Source: Onchocerca lupi (taxonomy: Eukaryota; Nematoda; Chromadorea; Rhabditida; Onchocercidae). From it: a DNA stretch of 64,000 nt. This document shows positions 39,801-51,980 of this stretch, one piece after another. The notes beneath the pieces are model-generated. The model searched no databases. It was given only the letters and a program-made list of their open reading frames with translations, and had not been told where the DNA came from. The position numbers and the translations under genes are program-made. The stretch spans positions 1-64,000 of the forward strand of contig JAOVVO010000110.1 in NCBI GenBank assembly GCA_028564675.1, in the 5' to 3' direction. Within the stretch, counting starts at the first letter, position 1, and each line of letters starts with the position of its first letter.

Positions 39801-42800
39801 ATCAATCATTTGACGACCATAAGCTGTTACTGACTGAGAGATCTCTAAGCATGGTAATTTCCCAATCGAAGCGCCTGTAAAACCATAAACCGAGTTTGCC
39901 GATATTTTTAACGCAAGTTGTCTACCGTTTAATACCATACGTCTGAAAAAAGTTTTCCTCTTCATATTTTCAGATTTAAATATTTTAAATATGAAAAAAC
40001 ACTGCAGTGAATCGCAAGAGTGATTAGATTTTCAGCAAGAGAGTAACGTAAAAATTTTCTGAAGAATATCTCCCATATTGACTAACCATGTAAAATAAAA
40101 CTGTTTAATTAATCAGTGATTTAACAAATGATACCAATTTCAAAATGAAAAATTCTTCTACCGAAATGGATCCTGCTCATTCTTCAGATCATTTTTTGCT
40201 TGTTTTCTGGCATTTAATAAGTCCTCCAGAACCTGAGGTAACAATCCACGACGAATAGCCGGTTTGACGAAACGATTATTTGACGGAGTGACTTCGAAAT
40301 CAGAGTCAGAGAGACTAAAAATTTTTTAAAAAACTTTTGTACTTTACTACAAACTAATTCATCATGCCATATAATTTTTGGATTATTTATGTCTCATCAC
40401 TTTCAAAAACTTACTCATGTGCTGTATTTGAACCCCGAATCAATGTAGTATAGCATAAATTGTGAGCAATCATAATGGATGGATATAGGGATGCAAAATC
40501 AAGCGTTGCAATTGGAGTATTATAGAAACCTCGAATAGGATCGATTACTGTTGCACCTTCGTAAGTATCATCAGCTTGAATGACATCAATAACTGGCAAA
40601 AAGAAATGCATCGATTTTGCCTAAACTTTGCGAAAACTTTTATCTCTTTGCAGTTTCTACTATAATTGGATTGAACAACTTCCATTTAAATAAGCAGAAA
40701 TTAGAAAGAAGAAAAAAATTGCATTTTCCTTTATATCTTTTTCTAAAAATCATACTTTTCGCAGAATCTGTGACATGACTTTGACCTGCTGACCTCTGGA
40801 AAGCAGATAATCAAGGGGAACACCGGTAACACGTGCCATTTCAATATAATTAATGATGGACATCAATTTCTGAAGCAACTTTAGCGGCAAGTATGCGTCT
40901 TTCATACAATAAATAGCTAGTCGACGTCGTGTAAAAGCATTTCCATTCTGAAAATTCTTTCAAAAAAGTTCAGTATTAACGATTTCCATACATTCCTAAA
41001 TCTAAAATCAAACTATAGTTATGTGAACTTATATTGCTCCTTCTTTTTTCTTCCATTAGTATTGTTTGATACGAGTAACGTTAATCTACTACTCAGTAAT
41101 GTGAGCAACATTATTGCTGTTCATAAAGCGTATATTCTCTCGAGAATTCTCGAATTATAACATAAATGTCAATTTTTCCTCAACATCACAAAATTACTCA
41201 CCTGCAGATCTGCAATCATCGAATAGTCTACATCTTCCTTCTGCTCGCATAAAAAGTGGTAACTGACACTGTTTAATGAATAACTTCGTAATTTATAATC
41301 CCGCAAAATGACCTGAATTCGATTTCTATCAGTCAATATCTACTAAGCATAGAATGTGCCGAATGCAGGGATCGAACCTGCGACCTTCTGTTTACAAGAC
41401 AGACGCTCTAACCACTGAGCTAATCCGGCCACGTCATAAAAGTCCTGCATTTGGTTGAGAAACTAAAAGACTTCAGGACCATAAAGAACTATGCAAAACA
41501 GATTATAAACCTGAACTAATTACGCAGCGTTTAAAAATAAACCTTTTAATGACATCTAAGCTAATAAAGTCAACGTGTACTTGTAATTGACTATTCATAA
41601 CCATAATAATGACTCAAGTCATTATCTTGAATTCACCAAATGTTAAAATTACGATCATTTATACTTAGCCAAAATTCAAGTTACAATTTCTAAAAAGCTT
41701 TTTAAATCTATAAAAATTTCACAAAAGCGTCAAATTTAGTTTTTAAAATTTATCCTTAAAATGTGTACCGTGCACAATAATGAGAGCAGAAACATAATTA
41801 TTTCCATCTACTTTTTCTTTTTATATAAGAAAGAAGTGTAAAAATATTATGCGCACAATCGATATAATAATTAAAGCATTTTATCTTACACACTTCAAAC
41901 TGATTCAAATCAGCGCTAATCTAGCTAACACTTGATTAGATTGAGCAAAGTTTCTTTCAAACATGAGAATGCAAATGTCTCGAAAACATAAATGTGCTTG
42001 AAAAGATCTTAAAATATGTCCTTATTCCATATGCATGATATGGCTTGGATTGAATCCTAAGAACACAAACTTCCTATCTGATTTTCTATGAATTCATTGC
42101 GATTGTCTTAATTGATTGCTGATAAAATTCATGCATGTATCTTATGAGCTTATCTTTGGTTTTCAAAGATTCCATTGCTATCATTAAATTATCCTATTAA
42201 AGAGAGTGATTTAACTATTTTATACTGTCCTTTCGTTCCAATTCATACCTTTTTTCGTTTATTATCTGCACACTCTCCCACCCCCTCCTCTTTCTATTTA
42301 TTATCTTTATCACTATCTCTCAATCTATACTTTTTTCCGACTTTTCGAAGTTTATACTAATCGATATTACGTTTAATCTTTTCAGATTTCATAAATTTAC
42401 CAAACTGCAAATCTGTAAGAATCGAACAGTTTATATGTTTCTTTCGTTTACAGAATAAATGACAGAAAAAGAGTTAGAGAATTATAATCCATTACTTTAC
42501 CAAAATTTGTTTACGTAATATTGGCATATATCAATATATTAATTGCAAAATTATTCATGAAATCATTAAACAAACTTACTTGAATAACATCAAAAACAAC
42601 CCTTCCTTCGACGTTTGTTACTTTATTCGTTCTGTTACCTATTTGTTTACTGGATAAAGGCATTTCTCGAACCTTTGAAAGTGAACTTGGAATGCGTCCT
42701 AACATTGTTGCTCGATTTTCAATCTAAATCAGTAAAAGTTACAATAAATTAATTTATTGATCAAAATCATTTTAAACTAAAAAGAAAATTACAAACCTTT

Positions 42801-45800
42801 AGTGCCCGAGCACGTTCTACAATATATGGGAAATCAAAATTCTGGATATTGTAACCAGTAATAATATCGGGATCAACAATACGAACAAATTCTGCCCATT
42901 TCTGAACATAGTTGTAAATTGATAAAGCGAATCCAGTAAGTAAAGACGTGAATTAACATCATTTTTACATTCTAACCAAAATTTTAGAAATCCTCTCACA
43001 CTAAGTAATTCTTCTTCCGATTTAGAAACAATGATTTCACTGCCAATGACCGAAGCAGTTTCATTAATTACAAAGCAATTCCGAATGAATGGTTCATTCT
43101 CGCCTTCAACTTTAACCATGTTAGCTATTTGTATAACAGCATCCGTGTGAGCTTCCGGAAATATTCCTGAAAACAATGTTAACCATAAAAATTGATATAT
43201 ATGACCTAAAAATTTGAATTAGGAACTAATAGTCGCAAACTCTCCGACTAATGCAATAAGATGTATTAATTCATGTAGAATTCAATTTAGATAAAATTCG
43301 TTCGAAGATCAACATTTCATATATGATATGAAAATTCAAAGTTGACTATTTAAATGGCAAGTGCAATTTCACTTGCGATAATAGGATTCAGTCACATGAA
43401 TTAAAGAAGTTAACATGAAATTTTTTGAAATAGGGAAAATTTTTTTTTTTTTTACCTTGTCGGTTCGTACACTCGATATCAAAAGATAGAATACGTAATG
43501 GTGCTATTGTTGACCACTTTGGAGATGATTCAGGCGAATGAATAACGAGATCTGTATTATTTATCGAACACTGCAAAATACTTTTTACGATTAGTACTCA
43601 ATTATTCCACAACATTATTTTTTTAATAACCATGAGAATTATAAGAATACTTTAATACCATGCAATCTCGAAGCCGCAAAATCCAAAACAGTGGCACAGT
43701 ACCTTCTTGATTGTTAAGTATTACAGAAATATAGCATATTATCTCTTAATTGTTAGACATTACGGAGATAAGTTATCTCCTATAATAATATGATAAATGA
43801 CACTAACGCATAAAATATTTTGTGGAATGATACAATAAACGACACTAATAGTGAAATATATTTTATATAAATTCATTGCGCAGTTATGTGCAATAACTTA
43901 AATTCAGAGACAAGCATATACTGAATTGTCAATAATTTCAGTGAAATGTTTAAAGTCTATTATCTGATGATATTTCGATGCATCTCTAGAAAAACTGAAC
44001 GAAAATAAACCTCAAACTGACAGCGACTAATCATTTCTTTTCCCATAATTATTCGATATTTTTTCGATGGCAAAGTAACCCAGGCGCAACCAACCAAACC
44101 GTGATCCGCCATAAATCTAATCTCAAAATCGATATTTGTTTCAAAACATGATAATGACTCGACTTGCCCCCCTTTCGTCAAATTCACTCCATTGGTAAAT
44201 ATTCGTCGACCTAAAAAAAAGAAAAAGAATCAGTCCATTATATTATAATTAAAAATAATTCCAAAAACTTCCGGATAATAATTATCAAAATCGCAAAACT
44301 GACTATCCTAAATTTTGCTGGCAAAATTCCATGACTTACAGAGATTGAGAAGTTTCGGCGAACGAACATATACTTTTAGAAATTTCTGTTTCAGATCCTT
44401 TTTATACTCGTAAATACTGGCACCATGAACAATGTCGAGATCAACAATTAAATTCTCAACGTTTTTTGGGACACCAATATTCGCTGGAACCTGAGCCTAA
44501 ATTTCATAAAAGTCCAATTTCGAAATAATAATTACAGAAATCTCTTCCGAAGTTAGTTATTTTAATTTAAATTAATGAGAAAATTATAGCACAGCTTCTA
44601 TGGAACCGTTAGAACATGGAAAAAATGGAAATTCTTTCAAATTGAATTGATTAACCTTAACAATATCATTTAGATACTTCTTGGCATACTCTATTTGTTT
44701 CTCATCAAACGAACTTTCTAATAATACATAAAAATAAGGAAGAAATCCATGAACTTGCACGCAGACCGAGTTCTGACCAGCAGTAACTCCGAATAAACGA
44801 ATGACAACGTTATTTTCAATATCTGAAATTAAAATGAAGTAAGCATCATTCAAATAACTAGAATGCGATGTTTGTCAGAATGGCGCTTCAGGTTATGACT
44901 TTCAATTTGGATTAATCCAAATCATTTAATAGAAATTGCTGTTTAAATTTTGAGGTAATATTTTTGGAACAGATCTTAGTATTCCTTACTTTCTGATATA
45001 TAACTGAACTACATCTTAAAAATTTTTACTTACTCATGTAATAATCGACATCAACAACTTGAAAATCGATTTCCAGTTCATTTGTATGTAATTCAGCAGG
45101 AAGTGGTGGACGAGCCCAAACAGGATCTGAACAGACACAAGTGTTCAAATGAATATCAGTATTCCACATATGAATAAATTCCAAATAAAAGTATTTTGTA
45201 GGAAGTAAACTAAGATAACGAACAAAATACGATAAGTTTATAATGATATTTCCACAAAATATTTTACATAGTGTTTTGTTCCTATGCTTAATGTTTTGCC
45301 ATTAACCATTTTTTGACCATATTCAAAACGTAAGATATTTTCGATTAAAACAAAACTGACTCGTTTCAAACTGATTGATTGGAGTTCTTATTGAACCATC
45401 ATCCGACGATGTTAGTGATGCAAGCTGTGTTGCAAAAACTGATGGCTCGTCCTCAACAAGTCTGCAATTCAACAGTTCGAAACGTAAATGATAAAAGTTT
45501 GGTAAAGAAAACAGTTAATAACCGAATAATACAAATAATTCGATAAGATGCTTTTCTTGCAACCAATACATCGGATAAAATTAGAATATCAATCTTCGGA
45601 GAAAATAAAAATTTTCTCAAATTAATCTATCTCACTTTCAGTCTTCGGAAAAATTCGCTAATATAAAAATCGGTGTCTTCAGCAAAGCTTTTCCATATTT
45701 AAAAAAAAAGAAATTCCTTTATAATTATTTATCTTATGCCTGATTAAGAAGTTTTATGTATGGTGCTAAAAAGGAATGGGAAATGTGAAATAGATCTATT

Positions 45801-46158
45801 CCAGAAAGCTTCATGTAAGTTGAAAAGTATTTCTTCAAAAACATCAGTCTTTTAAGGAAATAGATGATACGGAACTAACCGAAAATTCAGTTATGAGATG
45901 AATTAAATCAAATATTTTGGATTTTCTTCCAAATTTCTACAATACTCCGATTACCAGTCTATTTCACACTGCTACTAGAATGTATCACAGTCGCAAGCAT
46001 GCTTTTTTTTTTGTAGCATTCTAAGAGAAATTTCAATGGTGAACACATTTATAATCATTAATTCCGTGAAATTTAAACAGGTCAAACCTGTTCCGTTTTG
46101 TTTTTGCCAATGATGATGTTGGTCGTGCTGTACGTTTACCCATCCGTAATGCCATCAT
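36812..46158 (-). CDS. pold-1: DNA polymerase delta catalytic subunit
   Basis: Family-B replicative polymerase with proofreading exonuclease, lagging-strand synthesis, nucleus. Complete: 23 exons, 3261 bases, 1086 aa (human about 1107). Exons 5' to 3': 46088-46158, 45361-45461, 45034-45126, 44656-44822, 44340-44496, 44011-44210, 43456-43570, 43000-43166, 42797-42901, 42580-42723, 41202-41312, 40756-40947, 40415-40620, 40162-40314, 39729-39942, 39295-39432, 38710-38916, 38515-38592, 38272-38391, 38009-38162, 37761-37933, 37245-37342, 36812-36908. Motifs: Exo I FDIECTNR (about 293), Exo [14 protein letters not shown] (about 375), Exo [12 protein letters not shown] (about 490), Pol [11 protein letters not shown] (about 582), Pol [14 protein letters not shown] (about 672), Pol C YGDTDS (about 735). 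The C-terminus holds CysA (CLSC...CMHC) and CysB (CQNC...C...C, the 4Fe-4S site). All phases agree. The Exo and Pol catalytic aspartates are intact, so it should be functional. Start is the first of two adjacent ATG codons. Confidence 0.97.
37316..37384. repeat. Tandem duplication (period 35) spanning the exon 22 acceptor of POLD1
   Basis: A 34-base unit at 37316-37349 is repeated exactly at 37351-37384. It includes the 3' splice site (minus-strand GTTTCAG) and the first nine or so codons of exon 22, so the intron has two identical acceptors. The upstream acceptor would bring an in-frame TAG, so only the downstream one gives a full product. Confidence 0.9.
37651..37669 (+). repeat. Poly-A run in POLD1 intron
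   Basis: About 19 consecutive A on the plus strand (T on the coding strand). Confidence 0.7.
41357..41429 (-). tRNA. tRNA-Thr (anticodon UGU)
   Basis: 73 bases on the minus strand that fold as a standard cloverleaf: 7-bp acceptor stem (GCCGGAT with ATTCGGC, one G-U), D arm GCTC/GAGC, 5-bp anticodon stem TCTGT/ACAGA around loop CTTGTAA (anticodon TGT, decodes ACA), variable loop AGGTC, T arm GCAGG/CCTGC with TTCGATC loop, discriminator A. A box (TAGCTCAGTGG) and B box (GGTTCGATCC) are intact, so it should be transcribed by RNA polymerase III. It has no intron and no encoded CCA. It lies in the POLD1 intron between exons 10 and 11, in the same orientation, with its 3' end 44 bases from the splice acceptor. 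No T4 terminator occurs before exon 11; the first is at 41305-41308 inside that exon. Confidence 0.97.
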
Positions 46159-46447
46159 ATACCAAACACGATAGAAACTCAGCAGTAGCTATTATGAATT
46201 TATCATCAATCAATTTTCCTGAATCCGTCTCTTCATCTACATGATCATGTGAAAAAAAAAAAAAGTGGCTGCAAACAGAAACTTGACTTTCATAGGACAT
46301 AAAGTAATATGATGAGAGTCAGAAAATAAAACAAATTCAAATTTAATGTGTTCAGTCAAAGCCTGATCAGAAAGCATATCTAACAATATTTCTTTGATCC
46401 ATTACGCTTTCTCAATTATTTTACTTCCTGACGTATACAATCGCCTT

Positions 46448-46590
46448 GAACTATGGTACCTCATCGAGTTTGGTGTATTTTAGAGTAACGATAATTCTCC
46501 GAACTATGGTACCCTGTCGAGTTGCAGCATTTATCAGAATTATAGCACCCCTTCGATTTGTGATATTTGTTAGAATTACGATACTATCCA
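46448..46590 (+). repeat. Degenerate short tandem repeat
   Basis: Units starting GAACTATGGTACC recur at 46448 and 46501, with related GAATTATAGCACC at 46537 and GAATTACGATAC at 46573. Spacing is 53, 36 and 36 bases. Adjoins the LTR-type element on its left. Confidence 0.55.
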
Positions 46591-47010
46591 ACCAAACTCT
46601 ACTCCTTCCCAACCGAAACCAAAACTCTACCCTTCCCAGAACCCAGGAAGGGAGAAGAGAAAGAGCTGAAATTTATTTAAGGAATTCAAAATTCGCGCGA
46701 TGGTTTGAAACATTTTCGTGCGACTGCTTGCATAATTCGTACGGGAGAATAGTTCGCACGCTTAGTTCTTAATGCGTCAACGCCGCGAAGTTCACTTCCA
46801 ACTTCGACGGAGTTTTTTGGATTAAGTTTAACTTTGCTGAGATTTGGCATGATTTGCGGATTGAGTTAGGAAGTCGAGTTTGACTGAAATGACCTAAATT
46901 CAATTGCTCAATTACAGTTAAGTAGCATTCAGTTCGAATTGAGAGTAATAGCCAAATTGAAACGGAATTTATTGAAACATATTTAATTTAATTCACTTAC
47001 ATCTGTAAAG

Positions 47011-47490
47011 AAATTCGGAATTTCAGCTGTCTAGACATTTAGTTTAATTATGTCTTAAATTTCTACCCGACAATTCTCATCAATCCCTTATAATCTTTGC
47101 GCTGTCTACACATTTAGTTTAATAATCTCATAAATTTTTTCCGACAATTGTATCAGTGTTTTGTGATGGTTACAAAATATCCAAAACCACTCTTACTTCC
47201 ATATACTATATATACTCGACGATTAAGTCTATTGAATATTGTCTAATATTACTACTATATTTTATTCTCGTCATTCGAATATCACTTCTGTTACCAGTTA
47301 CCGGTTCCCTTTTTTTTTTCCTCCAATTTTTATCGAATTGTTATTTTTACTAATTATCGCGTCGACAGATTGCACTGTAAGTAGTTGCGGCGATAAATTA
47401 CGTTACAAAAAGTCCTTTATCATACAAGAGACCCCGTACTGAGAAGGCTTCAATTCCTTAAAACTCTTCCCAGTTCTTAATTTCACGACA
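47011..47490 (+). repeat. Left LTR-like repeat
   Basis: Aligns with 48758-49150 through landmarks ATCCAAAAC, GATTAAGTCTATTGAATATTGTC, TTCGAATATCACTT and AATTATCGCGTCG. It has about 87 extra bases near its start, explained by an internal tandem copy (the GCTGTCTAnACATTTAGTTTAAT segment occurs at about 47027 and 47100). Confidence 0.65.
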
Positions 47491-48757
47491 GTTTGTTGGT
47501 GGCATGAGTTCGAAAATGTCAATCAACTTAAAAAAAATCTCACCAAATAAGTGGATAAAGGACAACAATGTACAATATTCCTATGGTTGGATAGAAGGGA
47601 GATATCAATCAACCACAAATCTCCTGCTGATCAAAAATAACTTTTTTACGGCGGAAAGAGAATGCTATCTGATTTTGACAAATCGAACAGTGTGACATAC
47701 GAAGTGGTACTTTATCACTAGTACTAACCTTATTTTATGGGACGAAGAGAAAACCACGAATAATTGCTTATATCGAAAGATAGGAGAATATTATGGCAGA
47801 TGTATGGAAGCCACGTTGTTATAAATAAACTACAAACTTTATTTATTTTCAACAAAGGAAACGAGGCATCCACGGATTCAAACTGTAATTTCACCGAACC
47901 ATATTCAACAAATGACGATATTATGATCGATAAAATAGACACAAAACTTGTAATCAAAGATTCATAGGATCGACCACAAAAGGGAAAATGATCATGGAAG
48001 AGGTGAGCAAAGGAAAGAAATCTACGGAGCAAATCCGGTTCTCAAAATATTAGATTTTAGTACTTATACGATGTGCTACAATCAGAATTTAAACAACAAT
48101 TAGCAAAGATACATCAAAGGAGCTGCCAAAATAGAAACAATTGATTAATAATAATTAAATGGCATGGTTATTAAATAGTAATCCAACCCTAGCCGCCACC
48201 TTACTGCTACAAAGAACAGAAATTAAGAGGAAAGCTATGTGTAATTCAAATGTTTCCGATTAGAGAACAGTCTAGTTTAAAATGGCAATAGTGAGTAGAT
48301 TCGGAGCTGAAAGAATCAATGCGGAATCAGAAATATTGACGCAAAACCGAGAAGCAATTAATCCAGTCTTCTATCGCCATAGGAATGATTTTCTCTGGGA
48401 AGAAATAGGCCTACGAGAGAACTTTTAGAGCAGCTGGAAAATAATTCAGGAGAAGCTACGAAATTCATAGAAAAGGAATAATCAGAAATCATATACCACT
48501 GAAGATTGGTCACTAAGGGTGTTATTATTTTTATAGTGTTGATTGGATTAAGTCTAATTCGACTAAAATTAAATTTAATTAGACTGCTTACCTGTCACTG
48601 CTGTAGAAAAAACTTCGAAAATGAGAGATAAGGAAGAGACCTATGTGGAAGTAATACAACTTATCTCATCTAAATTCTCATTTAAAATTCAAACCATTTC
48701 GAACATTTTCATTACATCCCTCTTGTGCTCCCTTTTGCTTACATTAAGAGTGTCAAG

Positions 48758-49150
48758 AAATTCGAAATTTCAGCTTTTTAGACATTTATTTTAATTATAC
48801 CATAAATTTCTTTCCGGCATTTGTATCAGTCGTTCGTAATTATTACGAAATATCCAAAACTATTCCTATTTCCAAATACTGTAAATTCGATGATTCAGTC
48901 TATTGAATATTATCCAACCCTATCACTATGTTTTATTTTCGCCATTCGAATATCACTTTTTCTGTTGCCTATTATGATCAGTTTCCCCTTTTTTTTTTCA
49001 GTTTTATGGAATTATTATTTTTCCTAATTATCGCGTCGCTAATAGTATTGTGACATAGTTTCGGTGATAAATTACGCTAGAACAAGATCTTTATCACACA
49101 ATAAGAACACTTACACTGCGAAGGTTTCAATTCTTCTTAATTTTACGACA
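48758..49150 (+). repeat. Right LTR-like repeat
   Basis: Partner of 47011-47490, clearly diverged by substitutions and small indels, which points to an old insertion. Includes T-rich run and the shared CGACA end. Confidence 0.65.
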
Positions 49151-51323
49151 ACATCTGTTTTAATAGGAAAAATACAATTCCATGTTTTTCTAAGGGTATG
49201 AACATTGAATAAGTTTTTATTAAATTTAGTGCGATTAAATTGAATCCAATTCGATTGATCAATAAATATATGGAATGTTATTGTCCATGTAATGTTTATT
49301 AATGGACATGCTGCTTGAACATTGAAAGAATTTTTTTCAGTTTGGAACGGAAATCGATTGTTGAGGTGATATTTATAAAATTAACTGATATAATGAAAGC
49401 TCACTGATCGGGTTAGATTTTCGTAAAACCTGTCCTTAATTAAAATGAAAGAGAAAAGTGTAAATTGCTGAAAATTTCACAGTGATTTTGGAAATCTGAT
49501 TTATTAAAATTTAAAATACGGGAAGCAGAGAAATCTGAAATAGAGTGAGTGATGGTAGCTTTTTATGGAATAGTACCCATCTGTTATTTCATTAACAGCG
49601 ATTATTATTAATTTCTTTTTTTTTAATCATATTGACAGTTAGAGTTGCTGATCACATACGAATTACGCATATTTAAATGAAAAAGCAATCGCCGGAAATT
49701 AAATACACTATTAAATTTATCTTTCTCTTCATTTTAATATCATTTTTTGGTCTTGAGTTAGTTTTGAAAACTTTTTTGGAAACTTTCGTTATTTTTAACT
49801 TTCTTCTTTTGTTGGAATAATTTAAGTTTTAAAATTAAATGTTTCGGTTATTTGGATTGTTTTCTCTCCTTTTTTTTTTTTTTTTTTTGTGGCCTTCCAT
49901 TTAAAATTTTTACAATTTGTAGTTGATTATGTTACTTAATTTGACAACTATTTTTGATAACAAATTTTTATGTAATGATTGAGTCTAGAAAAAGTTATCC
50001 TTAACTGATCTATTTTTTCGCACTGCTTAAAATAAAATTAAAAATTGTTAAGCTGAAAATCTCTAAATTGAAAAACTACTAGTAACTTTCCGATTGCATT
50101 TCATATCATGATGACGCGTTCCAAAAAACGAAAGGATGTTTAAATAAATCAATGCATTTATTATATCAAAGGAAATTAATAATTTATCCATTTGATTATG
50201 TAACGTTGTGCAACACGCGCTGTTTCAATTGAATATGCGCTGCTGAAAAATTTTTTTCGGAAAGATGGAATGTAATAATTCAAGAACATTCTTTACTTTA
50301 TATTTTAAGTTTTACATAAACCTTTTGCGTCTTTTTAATTTATAGCAAACTATTTGTTTCGCACTAAAGTGTTCAATAACATATAGTAAGTGACGCATTA
50401 TTAACCTGCCAAGGCATCACATGATAAGTTCTAGTGTTATTCTGTTTATGCAATCTTTAGTTCTGCAAATAAATTATCACTATTAATTGAAATCATTATC
50501 AATTAATATTCTTTTTGGCGATATGATTCAATTGAAATTAAAACAACGAAAATAGCGAAAAGAAAATTGTCAAATATATTTACCTTTACTTTTGGCTAGT
50601 AAATTCCAACGTCAATATCTTCAAACAAGCATTGGCTGAATTATTTAACTGCCGCTATAAAATTAATTACATTTTACGTGGCGAATCATTCCCAAAGCTT
50701 CTGAAACTAGAATATCATTGGGAATTGATTCATTCTCCAAACAAAGTACTTATGCAGGCATATAAATTAAACATTTGAGAACTGAGCATAGAAATTCGCT
50801 CGTAATCTTAAAAATTATTGACAGCTGTTGAACATTTCTGTCAAAATCTAACTGGAATCAACTTATACATAAATACGTTCTTAATCAAGAATTAAGATTC
50901 AGAGACGGACAAGTTTAGTTCCTACGATTTCTTTAAAATTATTTGGTTTAGAAAAATTCTTCCAGGTGAAAAAAATAAATCGATTATATTTGAAAGTCGT
51001 TAAAAAAATGGAAAAAGCTGTAAATTTTTGGATGTAGACTTTAGGACCATTTTTACACTCATTTGATAATATTAGTCGGAGTAAATATCTGAAAATCTTG
51101 TTGCTCACTGTAAATCATGCAGAATACTTGCAATTGTGTTGGAGTCGCAAACTTAAGTTCAAAAAAAAAAAATTTAATTTTTTATAAAAAAGGCATGATA
51201 TCAAAATATCATATCCACATTATATATCTTTTCAGTATAATGATATGGAATTTTCTGAGCGTGCATTTTCTCTTCTATCTTCTAAATGCTAATTTTTTTC
51301 TTTTTTTTTCCATTCATAAAGCA

Positions 51324-51455
51324 AAGATGCCAAATCCAATTTCTAAACATTTTCAGTTGAAAAGATGTTTTCCTACAACTTTAGTGAAATATGAAATAGA
51401 TGGTTTCCTTATACCTCCACTATTGAAGCATATATCTTGTAATCATTTTCGGTAA
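51324..51455 (+). other. Possible exon (ATG to donor), unidentified
   Basis: An ATG at about 51328 opens a frame of 42 codons (MPNPISKHFQLKRCFPTT...) that runs into CG/GTAACT. I do not recognise it. It might be a first exon preceding the GC-richer frame at 51658, but the phases do not join cleanly at any acceptor I could see. Confidence 0.2.
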
Positions 51456-51657
51456 CTTTTTTTACTTTTTTTTATTAGTCAGTGTCGCTGAAACAACAAG
51501 GATAAAAAAAGCAAATCAGTGATTTCTTTGTTTTAAATTTGACATTGCATATTTGCTGTAGTTGATTGTGAAATCATTTTTTGCCTATCAAGTCAATGAG
51601 CTTTAAAAAAGCTCTCTTTCATCATGCCAACCACAAGCATAATCTCATGCGCTAACA

Positions 51658-51900
51658 ATGGCGCACGCTCATCGGACTACAAAGGATCTTTCTTGTATCC
51701 ACAAAATGATACCAGGATCCTCCATCTACGAAGAAGATGAGGGTCCTGAGTACAAAAATCATGGCTGCCATGAGCTCGGTCGGATGGTCCAGCTCATGGT
51801 ATATCAATTTTCTTTATTGCATAACCCTATCTCCCCTTTTCTCGTATATAATTTCTTCATGAGAATTATCCCTTTGATATTATCGAAATTATGCTGTTGA
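51658..51900 (+). CDS. Unidentified small ORF in a GC-richer island
   Basis: ATG-initiated, 80 codons. The first 47 codons lie in a stretch (51600-51800) much richer in GC than its surroundings and encode a charged peptide (SSIYEEDEGPEYKNHGCHEL). At about 51796 a GTATAT donor follows, after which the frame turns into low-quality hydrophobic sequence, so the genuine exon, if any, probably ends there. No family recognised. It lies 160 bases upstream of the genomic SL1 copy; whether they are related is unknown. Confidence 0.3.
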   Translation: MAHAHRTTKDLSCIHKMIPGSSIYEEDEGPEYKNHGCHELGRMVQLMVYQFSLLHNPISPFLVYNFFMRIIPLILSKLCC

Positions 51901-51958
51901 TATAATTGTTGTTCATATAGTTGCTGCTTCCGTTGATTAACAAATTAATCATAATAAA

Positions 51959-51980
51959 GGTTTAATTACCCAAGTTTGAG
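51959..51980 (+). other. Exact 22-base copy of the nematode SL1 spliced leader, internal to genomic DNA
   Basis: All 22 bases match SL1 (starts GGTTTAATTACC, ends CAAGTTTGAG). In a genuine SL RNA gene the leader is followed directly by a GT donor and an Sm-site-bearing RNA; here it is followed by ATTCGTTTCC and then a coding-like stretch. It is therefore not an SL RNA gene. The arrangement is what a reverse-transcribed, trans-spliced mRNA would leave in the genome. Confidence 0.9.

Larger units (their letters stand above)
47011..49150 (+). mobile_element. Remnant of an LTR-type retroelement (two LTR-like repeats around a short interior)
   Basis: Two diverged direct repeats, 47011-47490 and 48758-49150, enclose about 1.27 kb. 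Both end in the same CTTAATTT(C/T)ACGACA, ending CA as LTRs do. A TGGTGGCATGAG sequence six bases after the left repeat sits where a tRNA primer-binding site would be. A purine-rich run (48612-48650) lies about 100 bases before the right repeat, where a polypurine tract would be. The interior has no recognisable gag, protease, reverse transcriptase or integrase; only broken frames of 60-70 codons. One Cys/Trp-bearing patch faintly recalls the envelope-like ORF of nematode BEL/Pao elements, but this is not secure. If correct it is a deleted, non-autonomous copy. The left outer boundary is uncertain. Confidence 0.5.

Noticed and set aside
42817..43176. Reading the POLD1 exon 8 frame on through [15 protein letters not shown]
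   Set aside because: Family alignment places [12 protein letters not shown] directly after EEELLS, so the GTGAGA donor at 42999 is the true exon end.
45361..45461. Using the POLD1 exon 2 frame beyond FET
   Set aside because: A GTCAGT donor restores phase into PVWARPPLP of exon 3; the extension is intron.
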